From NCBI RefSeq assembly GCF_026013525.1, contig NZ_JAPDRA010000004.1, forward strand, positions 1 to 40,231: a DNA stretch of 40,231 nucleotides. Reading direction: 5' to 3'. Under the pieces are notes generated by a model. It did no database searches, was not told where the DNA came from, and saw only the letters and a program-made list of their open reading frames with translations. Every line of letters begins with the position of its first letter. Within the stretch, counting starts at the first letter, position 1. This stretch comes from Sphingomonas canadensis. GTDB lineage: Bacteria; Pseudomonadota; Alphaproteobacteria; Sphingomonadales; Sphingomonadaceae. Below are positions 8,431 to 16,787 of this stretch, piece after piece. The position numbers and the translations under genes are program-made.

Positions 8431-8447
8431 CGCGAGTCTTCGTCACT
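8399..8447 (-). terminator. Nested stem-loop at the guaA 3' end
   Basis: AGTGACGAAG (8399-8408) pairs perfectly with CTTCGTCACT (8438-8447). Inside it GCGAACGCGC (8411-8420) pairs with GCGCGTTCGC (8424-8433) around a three-base loop. The outer arm covers the guaA stop codon at 8443-8445. It is a strong two-tier hairpin with no T-run after it, so it could be a terminator or a 3'-end stabiliser. Confidence 0.5.
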
Positions 8448-9999
8448 CCCACTCGATCGTGCCCGGGGGCTTGGAGGTATAGTCGTAGACGACGCGATTC
8501 ACGCCGCGCACCTCGTTGACGATGCGGGTCGCCACGCGGGGCAGGAAGTCGCCGGGGAACTGGAAGGCCACCGCCGTCATCCCGTCGGTGGAGGTCACCG
8601 CACGCAGCGCCAGCACGCTGTCATAGGTGCGGCCGTCGCCCATCACGCCCACCGTGCGCACCGGTAGCAGCACCGCGAACGCCTGCCAGATCGCGTCATA
8701 GAGGCCCGCGTTGCGGATCTCCTCCAGATAGATGGCGTCAGCCTTGCGCAGGATGTCGCAGCGTTCCTTGGTCACCTCTCCCGGGATGCGGATGGCCAGG
8801 CCCGGCCCCGGGAAGGGATGGCGGCCGACGAAGGCGTCGGGCAGCCCCAGTTCCTTGCCCAGCGCGCGCACCTCGTCCTTGAACAGCTCGCGCAGCGGCT
8901 CGACGAGCTTCATGTTCATCCGCTCGGGCAGGCCGCCCACATTGTGATGGCTCTTGATCGTCACCGAAGGCCCGCCGGTGAAGCTGACGCTCTCGATCAC
9001 ATCGGGATAGAGCGTGCCCTGCGCCAGGAAATCGGCGCCGCCGATCTTGCGCGCCTCATCCTCGAACACGTCGATGAAGGTCTTGCCGATGAACTTGCGC
9101 TTGGCCTCCGGATCGGTGACCCCGGCCAGGCCGGAAAGGAACAGTGTCTCCGCGCTCACATGCACCAGCGGGATGTTGTAGCTGTTGCGGAACAGGCTGA
9201 CGACCTGCTCCGCCTCGCCGCTGCGCATCAGCCCGTGATCGACGAAGACGCAGGTGAGCTGCTCGCCGATCGCCTCATGGATCAGCACCGCCGCCACCGC
9301 CGAATCGACGCCGCCCGAAAGCCCGCAGATCACCCGGCCGGATCCCACCTGCTCGCGGATCTCGCGGATCTTGGTCGCGCGAAACTCCGCCATCGTCCAA
9401 CTGCCGGAAAGGCCGCAGACATGGCGGACGAAGTTCGCGAGCAGCTTCGCCCCGTCCGGGGTGTGGACCACCTCCATATGGAACTGGGTGGCGTAATAGC
9501 GGCGCTCGTCGTCGGCCACGACCGCATAGGGCGAACCCGGGCTCACCGCCACCGATCGGAAGCCGGGCGCCAGCGCGGTCACCTTGTCGCCATGGCTCAT
9601 CCACACCTGGTGGCTCTCGCCCGCGTGCCACAGCCCGTCGAAGAGGACGCAGCGGTCCTCGATCTCGATGAAGGCCAGCCCGAACTCGCCCGAATCGCCA
9701 AGCTGCACCGTGCCGCCCAACTGGTGCATCATCACCTGCTGGCCATAGCAGATGCCCAGGATGGGCACGCCGGAGGCGAAGATCGCGTCCGGAACGCGCG
9801 GCGATCCTTCGTCCAGGACCGAACAGGGCGATCCCGACAGGATCACGCCCGCCGGCCGCATCCGCGCAAAGGCTTCCGCGGCGGAACCGAAGGGGGCGAT
9901 CTCGCTATAGACGCCCGCCTCGCGAACGCGCCGTGCGATGAGCTGGGTGACCTGGCTGCCGAAGTCGACGATCAGGATGGAATCGGCTGGGTGCGTCAT
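8443..9999 (-). CDS. guaA: GMP synthase (glutamine-hydrolysing)
   Basis: This 518-residue enzyme makes GMP from XMP, ATP and glutamine, the last step of guanine nucleotide synthesis in the cytoplasm. The class I glutamine amidotransferase domain (about 1-195) has the nucleophile Cys84 in GICYGQQ and the His174/Glu176 pair in FHMEVVHT. The ATP pyrophosphatase domain has the PP-loop SGGVDS at 228-233, and the C-terminal dimerisation domain ends in the family tail KPPGTIEWE. Met follows the catalytic His where many homologues have Pro. No Shine-Dalgarno precedes the ATG; a promoter ends six bases upstream, which predicts a leaderless transcript. Confidence 0.98.
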   Translation of the reverse strand: MTHPADSILIVDFGSQVTQLIARRVREAGVYSEIAPFGSAAEAFARMRPAGVILSGSPCSVLDEGSPRVPDAIFASGVPILGICYGQQVMMHQLGGTVQLGDSGEFGLAFIEIEDRCVLFDGLWHAGESHQVWMSHGDKVTALAPGFRSVAVSPGSPYAVVADDERRYYATQFHMEVVHTPDGAKLLANFVRHVCGLSGSWTMAEFRATKIREIREQVGSGRVICGLSGGVDSAVAAVLIHEAIGEQLTCVFVDHGLMRSGEAEQVVSLFRNSYNIPLVHVSAETLFLSGLAGVTDPEAKRKFIGKTFIDVFEDEARKIGGADFLAQGTLYPDVIESVSFTGGPSVTIKSHHNVGGLPERMNMKLVEPLRELFKDEVRALGKELGLPDAFVGRHPFPGPGLAIRIPGEVTKERCDILRKADAIYLEEIRNAGLYDAIWQAFAVLLPVRTVGVMGDGRTYDSVLALRAVTSTDGMTAVAFQFPGDFLPRVATRIVNEVRGVNRVVYDYTSKPPGTIEWE

Positions 10000-10005
10000 G
10001 GCGGG

Positions 10006-10034
10006 GCGATAGGCACGCCCGCCCGCGCTGTAAA
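10006..10034 (-). promoter_or_regulatory. guaA promoter, leaderless transcript predicted
   Basis: On the minus strand TTTACA (10034-10029, five of six matches to the -35 consensus) is separated by exactly 17 bases from TATCGC (10011-10006). Only six bases (CCCGCC) lie between the -10 box and the guaA ATG at 9999, so the expected start of transcription falls on or next to the start codon. The lack of any Shine-Dalgarno there agrees with a leaderless mRNA. Confidence 0.5.
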
Positions 10035-10174
10035 GGCGATGCGTCCCGGCTCCCTGCCGATCGGCCAGCTTCCGCGGTGCCGCGCCTGTACGGATGACCA
10101 GTTGTGACGCGGCCCCGATGATAGGAAATCCGCGGGGCCGGCACGAGCCGTGCGATCATTCGAGGAAAACCGCA

Positions 10175-10702
10175 ATGTTGAAGCCTGCACTGACCGGTGC
10201 CGCATCGCTGGCCGCCGTGCTTCTTTCGGCCACCCCCGCCCAGGCGAAGCTGGTGGAGACCCTGTATGCGCAGCATGGCGCGTGGAAGGTGTTCGCGGTG
10301 AAGGACGACGCCGCCGGCAACCAGCTCAACCGCTGCCTGATGGACATCCGCAACGCCCGCGGCGAGATGCTGCGCATCCACCTGGGCTTCAGCGGCGACT
10401 GGGCGATCAGCATCCCCAGCGGCGGCAACGCCGGCAACCTGACCGGCGACGTGATCATCAACGGCCCGCTGGCGCAGACCGTGCCCTCGACCTGGAATAC
10501 CGATGGCGCGCGCGCCAGCCGCGCCGCGATCGAAAGCTGGATCCAGCGGCTGCGCAAGGCGAACACGCTCTCCGCCCATTACGACGGCACCGGCGCCAAC
10601 GCGCGCACCAGCTATGAATATATCTGGAACCTCGGGCCGGCGCAGGATCTGAACGCGGCGATCAAGTCGGTTCGCCTCTGCTGGGCCAACAACCACCTGT
10701 AG
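10175..10702 (+). CDS. Exported protein, unknown function
   Basis: This 175-residue protein has a signal peptide (MLKPALTGAASLAAVLLSATPAQA). The mature part begins KLVETLYAQHGAWKVFAVKD and contains RCLMDIRNARGEMLRIHLG, a pattern faintly like invasion-associated locus B proteins (a W-x-V strand followed by Cys-x-Met), too weak to name. Two cysteines (RCLM and the near-terminal LCWAN) may pair. GAGGAAA lies seven bases before the ATG at 10175; the frame's earlier ATG at 10094 would bury the signal peptide. It is divergent from guaA across a 175-bp gap. Confidence 0.75.
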   Translation: MLKPALTGAASLAAVLLSATPAQAKLVETLYAQHGAWKVFAVKDDAAGNQLNRCLMDIRNARGEMLRIHLGFSGDWAISIPSGGNAGNLTGDVIINGPLAQTVPSTWNTDGARASRAAIESWIQRLRKANTLSAHYDGTGANARTSYEYIWNLGPAQDLNAAIKSVRLCWANNHL

Positions 10703-10708
10703 GCCACG

Positions 10709-10744
10709 GGCGCCGGCTCCGGGCGATGGCCCGGCGCCGGCGCC
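10709..10744. terminator. Strong hairpin between convergent genes
   Basis: GGCGCCGG (10709-10716) pairs with CCGGCGCC (10737-10744), and after a two-base mismatch CCGGGC pairs with GCCCGG around a GATG tetraloop. It occupies almost the whole 45-bp space between two converging stop codons, which suggests a shared terminator. There is no T-tract on either strand. Confidence 0.5.
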
Positions 10745-10747
10745 GCG

Positions 10748-12382
10748 TCACCGCCGCGTGGTTTCGTATTTGGGCGACAGCCTGCTGCGCACATCCGCCA
10801 CGCGCAGCACGCGCCAGCCGTCCGCCGCCATGTCGGGCGGCAGCACTCCGCCGGTGACAGGCACCACCACCAGCCGCAGCTCATATCCGGAAGGGATAAG
10901 ACTGGTGGTGGTGGTGAAATAGCCATAGCTCATCTGCAGCGTCCGCTGGATAAGCTGGGCGGAGACGATGACGAACCCGTCCGCGCCCTTTTCACGCGCA
11001 TAATTGGCGGCGGTCAGCAGTGCCACCTCCTCCACGATCGCGCTCGCCGCCTTGTTGCTGGCGAAGGAGACGTCACCGCTTCCCGGCCGCGCGCCGGCGC
11101 GCCGCGACACGCCGTCCCGGCTGCCGGGGCGCGGGCGCATCGCCGCCACCTCGGGCCGGGGCAGCATCTTGGACAGGTCATATTCCTTGATCGCATAGCT
11201 TTCGGCGCGATCGCCGTCCTCCTCGCGATCGTCGTAATCGATGCGATACTTGAGCCGCGCCTTCTCGAAGCTGTTCGTCGTCCGCGCCTGCGACAGGATG
11301 TCGGTCACTACCTCGCCGACCACCGATTCGCCGGCCGGGCGATCGTCCACCAGCTTCTCCGCCTCGGCCAGCGGCAGGCCCTTCACCTTGCGTCGAACCG
11401 CCATCGAACGTTCCCAGGCGTCGAGCAGCTTCGTGCCGCGGCGCACGGCGGCGACGCGCATGCGATGATCGAGCGCCGCGGTACTGGATATCTTGCCGCG
11501 CGAATTGGGCTGCGGCGGCGTCTGCGCGCTGTCCAGGTCATCGCGCGCGCGCTTGATCCGCTGATCCGCCTCTCCGGCGCGGCCGGAGGCGAGCAGCGCA
11601 TAGGCCAGCGCGCCCTCGAACTGCGCGCGATCCTCGATCATCTTGTAGCGCCGGGTATCCCCGCCCTCCAGCGTCCAGCCGCCGCGATCGCGCGGCAGAT
11701 CGAAGCTGACCCCGCCGCCATAATCCGCCGCAACCGCGAAATCATTGTTGAGGATCGCGTTCCAGAAGAGCTGCTCCACCAGCCGCGGATCATAGGGCGC
11801 GTCGGCGCGCAACAACCGCATCAGCGTGTCGCGGCTGGGATCGAAGTTCAGCCGGATGGTGCGCACCAGCGTTCGCAGGCTGATCGAATAGGGGCGCGCG
11901 GCGATGGCGGCGTCCAGCACCTTCACCGCCTCGTCGCGCCGCTCCAGCCGGAAGAGCGCGAAGCCGCGCAGCGCCGCATTGCCCATCCCCACCGAATCGT
12001 CGAACAGCGGCGATCGCTGCGCCCGCCCCACCGCGTCCGACCGGTCGAGCGACTCCAGCGCGCCCGCGGCGTCCCCGGCGGCGATCTGGTGCAGCGCCTT
12101 CGCCTGGTACAGATGGGCGCGGCGCATCCAGTGGATATCGAGCAGCGCCGGATCGGCAAGCGCGGCATCGCATGCCTTGACCGCGCTCTCCCCGCGCGAT
12201 GCGCGGCCGCGGCGCATGTCCACCGTCGCGGTGCCGATGCCCAGGAAGCCGGAAGTGGTGGTGATCCCGTCGCTCTTCTTCTGCGGCGCCTGATATCCGT
12301 CGCAGCGCGGGAAATCCCCCGGATTCGCATGGGCCGGCATCGCCGCCAGCAGCGCGGCGGCAATCAGCAACGGCATCCTCAT
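10748..12382 (-). CDS. Exported TPR-like protein, unknown function
   Basis: This 544-residue protein has a signal peptide (MRMPLLIAAALLAAMPAHA). After a Cys-containing start (PRCDGYQAPQKK), residues of about 70-200 look like helical tetratricopeptide-type pairs: HWMRRAHLYQAKALHQIAAGDAA, then a paired repeat AALRGFALFRLERRDEAVKVL. The C-terminal third has a predicted alpha/beta segment (EKGADGFVIVSAQLIQRTLQ) and ends with a strand-rich part (YELRLVVVPVTGG). The TPR assignment is by eye. ATG 12382 was chosen over the in-frame 12412 because it begins the signal peptide and follows a GGGGGG run. It would act in the periplasm. No functional hint comes from the neighbours. Confidence 0.72.
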   Translation of the reverse strand: MRMPLLIAAALLAAMPAHANPGDFPRCDGYQAPQKKSDGITTTSGFLGIGTATVDMRRGRASRGESAVKACDAALADPALLDIHWMRRAHLYQAKALHQIAAGDAAGALESLDRSDAVGRAQRSPLFDDSVGMGNAALRGFALFRLERRDEAVKVLDAAIAARPYSISLRTLVRTIRLNFDPSRDTLMRLLRADAPYDPRLVEQLFWNAILNNDFAVAADYGGGVSFDLPRDRGGWTLEGGDTRRYKMIEDRAQFEGALAYALLASGRAGEADQRIKRARDDLDSAQTPPQPNSRGKISSTAALDHRMRVAAVRRGTKLLDAWERSMAVRRKVKGLPLAEAEKLVDDRPAGESVVGEVVTDILSQARTTNSFEKARLKYRIDYDDREEDGDRAESYAIKEYDLSKMLPRPEVAAMRPRPGSRDGVSRRAGARPGSGDVSFASNKAASAIVEEVALLTAANYAREKGADGFVIVSAQLIQRTLQMSYGYFTTTTSLIPSGYELRLVVVPVTGGVLPPDMAADGWRVLRVADVRSRLSPKYETTRR

Positions 12383-12499
12383 CTTGGCCCCCCGGCATGA
12401 ATCGGCAGGCAAGGCGCCGGCCGCCGGATCAGGATATCCAGCGGCCCTCGCGGCGCAAGAGGCTATAAGGACGGGAGATTTCCACCCCGCCGGAACGGA

Positions 12500-13081
12500 T
12501 CAATAACCCTCGATCCGCACGCTGGGCGCGGCGCTGCCCGAAATCGAGCAGGTGAAGGGCCGTTCGGTGCCGCGTTTGCGATAATCCTCGCGCAGCAGGA
12601 TCGAACCGCGCACGGACCAGCCGCCGCTCACCGGATCGACCGCGTCGATCGCGCCGATGCTGGCGACGCGCGCCAGCCGCTGGCCTTCGGAAAGCGCCGC
12701 GCCGGCGCAGGCGTCCGCGGCATCGTCCGCATTGGCGATGGCATAGCCGCCCGAGGGCGTGCCGTAGTCCGCCGGGGGCGCGTCATAACCGTCTGCCGGG
12801 GCATTGCTGTTGGGCAGCCAGGCGGGCGGCGGCGGCGCGGGGCGCGGCGGCGGGGGATAGTCGTAATTCTCGGCATCGCGGCGATTGCGCTCGGCCTTGT
12901 CGGCGCTGGAGATGACCGCGATCAGCCCGCCCGCCAGCAACGCGCCCAGCAGCAGATCGCCGCCGTCGACGCGATCGTGATGGCGATGCCGCCCGCCCCA
13001 GCGCTGCGCCTCGGCGGGCGAAGCCACCGCAACCATGGTGACCGCCGCGATCGCGACGCCGAACAGCTTACCCATGCGCAT
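12500..13081 (-). CDS. Exported protein with Pro-rich linker, unknown function
   Basis: This 193-residue protein has a signal peptide (MRMGKLFGVAIAAVTMVAVASPAEAQ), then an Arg/His-rich stretch (RWGGRHRHHDR), a Gly/Ala hydrophobic segment (LLLGALLAGGLIAVIS) that may insert into a membrane, a proline-rich spacer (YPPPPRPAPPPPAW) and a C-terminal domain of about 75 residues with two cysteines (DACAGAAL and FTCSISG). GGAGG lies about eight bases before ATG 13081. The same open frame runs far upstream through the neighbouring peptidase gene, but that part is a shadow. I do not recognise the family. Confidence 0.75.
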   Translation of the reverse strand: MRMGKLFGVAIAAVTMVAVASPAEAQRWGGRHRHHDRVDGGDLLLGALLAGGLIAVISSADKAERNRRDAENYDYPPPPRPAPPPPAWLPNSNAPADGYDAPPADYGTPSGGYAIANADDAADACAGAALSEGQRLARVASIGAIDAVDPVSGGWSVRGSILLREDYRKRGTERPFTCSISGSAAPSVRIEGY

Positions 13082-13146
13082 GGCGAATCCCTCCATTCCC
13101 CGTGTCCGGCGACGATAGACGCTTGCGCCTGTCGCGCCGATGAACG

Positions 13147-15303
13147 TCATTCGGCCGGCTTCACCGCCAGCCCGGTCCACCGTGCCGCAAAGGCATAGAG
13201 GTCGGCCGTCTCCTCGATGATCTTGTCGGTCGGCTTGCCCGATCCATGGCCCGCGCGCGTCTCGATGCGCACCAGGTGCGGCTTGCCGCCGATATCGGCC
13301 GCCTGCAGCGCCGCGACATATTTGAAGGTATGGCCCGGCACGACGCGGTCGTCGGTGTCGGCGGTGGTCGCCAGGATCGCCGGATAGTCCCGCCCGCCCT
13401 TGACGTTGTGATAGGGCGAATAGGCCCAGAGCGTGCGGAAGTCGGCCTCCTTCGAAGGATAGCCGTAATCGTCCACCCAATAGCGCCCCGCGGTCCAGCG
13501 ATCGAAGCGCAGCATGTCCATCACGCCCACCGCGGGCAGCGCCGCGGCGAACAGGTCCGGCCGCTGATTCACCACCGCGCCCACCAGCAGCCCGCCGTTC
13601 GATCCGCCCTGGATCGCAAGCTGGCCCTTGCCGGTGATGCCCTGCGCGATCAGATATTCGCCCGCGCCGATGAAATCGTCGAACACATTCTGCTTGTTCG
13701 CCAGCCGTCCGGCGTCGTGCCACGCCTTGCCATATTCGCCGCCGCCGCGAAGGTTCACCAGCACGAACACCCCGCCCTGCTCCATCCAGGCGACGCGCGA
13801 GGAGGAGAAGGCGGGCGTATAGCTGACCCCGAACCCGCCATAGCCCCACATCAGCGTGGGCGCCGGGCCGCTGGTGCCCGCCTTGCGCACCACGAACATC
13901 GGCACCTTCGTCCCGTCCTTCGACGCGAAGAAGCGCTGCTCGACCGTGTAGCCGGCGGGATCGAAATCCACCTTGGGCCGCGCCCATTCGGTGGTGGCGC
14001 CGGTCTTCGCGTCATAGCGGAAGACGGTGGTCGGATAGTTGAAGCTGGTGAAGGCGTAGAAGGTCTCCGGATCGTCCTGCTCGCCGCCGAATCCGCTGGC
14101 GGTGCCGATGCCCGGTAGCGCCACCTTGCCCTCCGCCTTGCCGTCGAGCGCATAGCGCCGCACCTCGGTCCTGGCGTCGACCATATAGGTCAGGAACAGC
14201 TTGCCGCCGACGATGCTGGCGCCGTCCAGCGTCGCATCGCTCTGCGGCACGATCTCCTTCACCGCGTCCTTGCCCACCTTCGCCGCCTTCACGTCGAGCG
14301 ACACGATCCGGCCGCGCGGGGCGCCATGGTTGGTCGACCAGTAGAAGGTGGAGCCGATGTTGCCGATCGGCGACCATTCGTCCTCCAGACCCGGAAAGAT
14401 GGCGCGCGGCGTCCATTTGGGATCGCTGAGGTCGATGACGTTGATCTCGTAGCGGTTGTCGGTGCCCTCGGTCGTCGTGATCACCAGCCAGCCGCCATCG
14501 TCGGTGATCCCGACATAATGGCTCAGCAGCGGCTTGGACGGCGTTTCATACACCAGCCGGTCGGCCGATTGCGGCGTGCCCAGCTTGTGGAAATAGACCT
14601 TGTGGTTCTCGTTCAGCGCCTGGAACTTGGCGTCGGCCGGCGGCTCCGGGTAGCGCGAGTAGAAGAATCCCGATCCGTCCTTGGCCCAGGCCGCGCCCAT
14701 GGTGAACTTGGCCCATTCCACCTTGTCGTCCAGCACCTTGCCGGTCGCCACGTCCATCACATGGATGCTGCGCCAGTCGGTCCCGCCGTCCTGCACCGAA
14801 TAGAGCAGCAGGCGGCCGTCCTCGCTCGGCAGCCATTCGGCCAGCGCGGTGGCGCCGTCCTTGGCCCAGCCGTTGGGATCGATCAGCACGCGCCCCTCGC
14901 CGTTCAGCGAATCGCGGACCCACAGCACCGACTGGTTCTGGAGCCCGGAGTTGCGCGCGTAGAAATAGCGCCCGCCCTTGCGCACCGGCAGGCCGAACCG
15001 TTCATAGTTGAACAGTGCGCGCAGCCGCTTGGCAAAGGCGTCGCGACCGGGCAGCGTGTCGAGATAGGCTTGGGTGACCCGGTTCTCCGCCGCAACCCAG
15101 TCCGCGACCTCCTTGTCGTTGCGGACGTCGTTCTCCAGCCAGCGATAGGGATCGGCGACCTTCACCCCGAATTGTTCTTCGATCACGTCCACGCGGCGCG
15201 TTTCGGGATAGGCGAAGGGCATCGTCGGCTTGGCCTCCTGGCTGGTCTGGGCGGCCGCGGGCAGGCTGATCAGCGTCGCGAGCACGAGCATGGCGGAGCG
15301 CAT
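13147..15303 (-). CDS. Prolyl oligopeptidase family serine peptidase, exported
   Basis: This 718-residue S9A peptidase cleaves short peptides after proline. A signal peptide (MRSAMLVLATLISLPAAAQ) places it in the periplasm. The N-terminal PYRWLEN motif and the seven-bladed propeller region (about 70-440) precede an alpha/beta-hydrolase domain. The catalytic triad is visible: Ser568 in GGSNGG, Asp652 in TDDRVVPGH and His686 in RAGHGSG, with spacings close to those of porcine prolyl oligopeptidase. The 193-residue exported protein gene begins 65 bases past its stop on the same strand. A role in peptide recycling is inferred from the family. Confidence 0.95.
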   Translation of the reverse strand: MRSAMLVLATLISLPAAAQTSQEAKPTMPFAYPETRRVDVIEEQFGVKVADPYRWLENDVRNDKEVADWVAAENRVTQAYLDTLPGRDAFAKRLRALFNYERFGLPVRKGGRYFYARNSGLQNQSVLWVRDSLNGEGRVLIDPNGWAKDGATALAEWLPSEDGRLLLYSVQDGGTDWRSIHVMDVATGKVLDDKVEWAKFTMGAAWAKDGSGFFYSRYPEPPADAKFQALNENHKVYFHKLGTPQSADRLVYETPSKPLLSHYVGITDDGGWLVITTTEGTDNRYEINVIDLSDPKWTPRAIFPGLEDEWSPIGNIGSTFYWSTNHGAPRGRIVSLDVKAAKVGKDAVKEIVPQSDATLDGASIVGGKLFLTYMVDARTEVRRYALDGKAEGKVALPGIGTASGFGGEQDDPETFYAFTSFNYPTTVFRYDAKTGATTEWARPKVDFDPAGYTVEQRFFASKDGTKVPMFVVRKAGTSGPAPTLMWGYGGFGVSYTPAFSSSRVAWMEQGGVFVLVNLRGGGEYGKAWHDAGRLANKQNVFDDFIGAGEYLIAQGITGKGQLAIQGGSNGGLLVGAVVNQRPDLFAAALPAVGVMDMLRFDRWTAGRYWVDDYGYPSKEADFRTLWAYSPYHNVKGGRDYPAILATTADTDDRVVPGHTFKYVAALQAADIGGKPHLVRIETRAGHGSGKPTDKIIEETADLYAFAARWTGLAVKPAE

Positions 15304-15361
15304 AGGGAAAGGGTCTCCGAAAGGGGGAAAGACCCATTCCTAGCCAGCGCCCCCGCCGGGC

Positions 15362-15517
15362 TCAAGCGATCCCGATGCCGGTATGCGGCAACGCCCACAG
15401 CAGCACGCCGAACGGCGCGAGCGCGAACAGGATCGAAATGCCGGCTGCCACCCAGGGGGTGCCGCCGCGGCGATAGTCAACGGTCCGCTGGAACAGCGCG
15501 GACTTCGGGGTCTTCAT
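15362..15517 (-). CDS. Small membrane protein, 51 residues
   Basis: This short gene encodes MKTPKSALFQRTVDYRRGG followed by one or two hydrophobic stretches (WVAAGISILFALAPFGVLLWAL) and ends PHTGIGIA. The basic N-terminus and the single long hydrophobic segment suggest an inner-membrane peptide with the N-terminus in the cytoplasm. GGAG lies eight bases before the ATG. It ends 58 bases before the prolyl oligopeptidase start on the same strand. A weak promoter (TTGGCG, 16 bases, CATATT) can be seen about 130 bases upstream. Function unknown. Confidence 0.6.
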   Translation of the reverse strand: MKTPKSALFQRTVDYRRGGTPWVAAGISILFALAPFGVLLWALPHTGIGIA

Positions 15518-15736
15518 CTTCGGTCTCCATGCGCAGGCAATCCCGCCCGCACGCCACCCGTTTGCAGGGCGCGTGCCAGATGCCGAACTGTCTGTTTCGC
15601 AGTGATTTTCCTGTCCGCACCAATATGGGGAGCCCGCGCGCTACGCCAAGATGTAGGAATTCTTGCGAACCCGAAACAAGCGCTGTGCCGCGTCCTTCGA
15701 TGGCCGCGGCCCGGGCGGCGTGCTAGCCCGTGCGCC

Positions 15737-16066
15737 ATGGGCAATCTCTATCTGGCCATCGCCATCGTGGCGGAGGTGGCGGCGACCTCGCTCCTCAAGC
15801 TGTCGGAAGGCTTCACCCGGCCCTGGCCGTCGCTGGGCACCGCGATCGGCTATGCGATCGCCTTCTACGCGCTGTCGCTGGCGCTGCGGACGATCCCCAC
15901 CGGCATCGCCTATGCGATCTGGTCCGGCGTGGGGATCGTGCTGATCTCCGGCATCGCATGGGCGCTGCACGGGCAGAAGCTGGATCTGCCCGCGCTGCTG
16001 GGCATGGCGATGATCCTGGGCGGAGTGGCGGTGATCAACCTCTTCTCGCGCGTGGCGGGGCAATAG
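15737..16066 (+). CDS. SMR-family multidrug efflux protein (EmrE/QacE type)
   Basis: This 109-residue protein has four membrane helices, the size and layout of small multidrug resistance transporters, which exchange protons for cationic drugs as antiparallel dimers. The essential membrane glutamate is Glu13 (IAIVAEVAATSLLKLSEGF) and the aromatic Trp62 lies in AYAIWSGVG, matching Glu14 and Trp63 of EmrE. The helix-4 packing motif is GMAMILGGVAVINL. The ribosome binding site before the ATG is poor. It is convergent with rplQ. Guanidinium export is an alternative function within the family. Confidence 0.93.
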   Translation: MGNLYLAIAIVAEVAATSLLKLSEGFTRPWPSLGTAIGYAIAFYALSLALRTIPTGIAYAIWSGVGIVLISGIAWALHGQKLDLPALLGMAMILGGVAVINLFSRVAGQ

Positions 16067-16099
16067 CGCCGCCGCCCGGCCCGCGCCCCGCAAAGCAAA

Positions 16100-16128
16100 G
16101 GGGCGGCCGCACCATGGTGCGCCGCCCC
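16100..16128. terminator. Terminator between SMR gene and rplQ
   Basis: GGGGCGGC (16100-16107) pairs with GCCGCCCC (16121-16128), and between them lies the perfect palindrome GCACCATGGTGC. On the minus strand the hairpin is followed by CTTTGCTTTGC, so it is best read as the end of the rpsM-rpsK-rpoA-rplQ transcript; it may also stop the SMR transcript. Confidence 0.6.
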
Positions 16129-16159
16129 CTGCCCTAGATTAGGTTTGGCTCGCGGGCGA

Positions 16160-16579
16160 TCAGGCCGCCTCGTCGAACTCCTCGCCCATCACCGGGCCGG
16201 AATCCTGGCCCTTGGCGCTCAGGTCGCGATCGACGAACTCGATGATCGCCATCGGCGAAGCGTCCGAGGCGCGCGGGCCGGTCTTGATGATGCGGGTGTA
16301 GCCGCCGTTGCGGTCCGCGTAGCGCGCGGACAGCACGTCGAACAGCTTCACGAGCTGCGCATCGTCCAGCAGGCGGGCGTGCGCCAGGCGGCGGTTCGAA
16401 AGGCCGCCCTTCTTGGCCAGCGTGATCAGCTTCTCGACATAGGGGCGAAGCTCCTTCGCCTTGGCGAGCGTGGTGGTGATCTGCTCGTGCTTAATCAGGG
16501 CCGCCGCCATGTTGCGGAACAGCGCCGCACGATGGGCCGAGGTACGCTGCAGCTTACGGCCGCCGACGCGATGACGCAT
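16160..16579 (-). CDS. rplQ: 50S ribosomal protein L17
   Basis: The 139-residue protein begins [20 protein letters not shown], the invariant start of L17, followed by the [25 protein letters not shown] core. L17 lies near the peptide exit tunnel of the large subunit. It is the last gene of the alpha operon, separated from rpoA by an unusually long 208-base spacer full of hairpins. The C-terminal tail is acidic (GEEFDEAA). Confidence 0.99.
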   Translation of the reverse strand: MRHRVGGRKLQRTSAHRAALFRNMAAALIKHEQITTTLAKAKELRPYVEKLITLAKKGGLSNRRLAHARLLDDAQLVKLFDVLSARYADRNGGYTRIIKTGPRASDASPMAIIEFVDRDLSAKGQDSGPVMGEEFDEAA

Positions 16580-16757
16580 GATATCTTCCTTCCGTTCGTT
16601 CGGGGGCCGTATCAGGTACCCCGGACCAGGTGGGACGGCGGGCCACCCGAAAATCCGTCACCGGGGCGAAGACCCGGTCCCACTTGTGCCGATGCCGCCG
16701 CGGCAAAGCCGCGCCGTCGAACCTCGCTGTGCGAGGCCGGCCGGGCTTGCGCCGTCT

Positions 16758-16781
16758 CGCGGATAGCTCGCGCTATCCGCG
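16758..16781 (-). promoter_or_regulatory. Hairpin after rpoA in a structured 208-bp spacer
   Basis: CGCGGATAGC and GCTATCCGCG form a perfect 10-bp stem with a TCGC loop, six bases past the rpoA stop on the minus strand. Smaller stems follow (CCTCGC/GCGAGG near 16725 and CGCGGC/GCCGCG near 16705), and a GTGGGAC/GTCCCAC inverted pair encloses the middle of the spacer. None is followed by a T-run, so partial attenuation or an mRNA processing site before rplQ is more likely than full termination. Confidence 0.45.
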
Positions 16782-16787
16782 TGCGGC

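Noticed and set aside
12500..13987. A 495-codon frame that would fuse the exported Pro-rich protein to a long N-terminal part
   Set aside because: The upstream part overlaps the prolyl oligopeptidase in another frame; a signal peptide and GGAGG at 13081 mark the real start.
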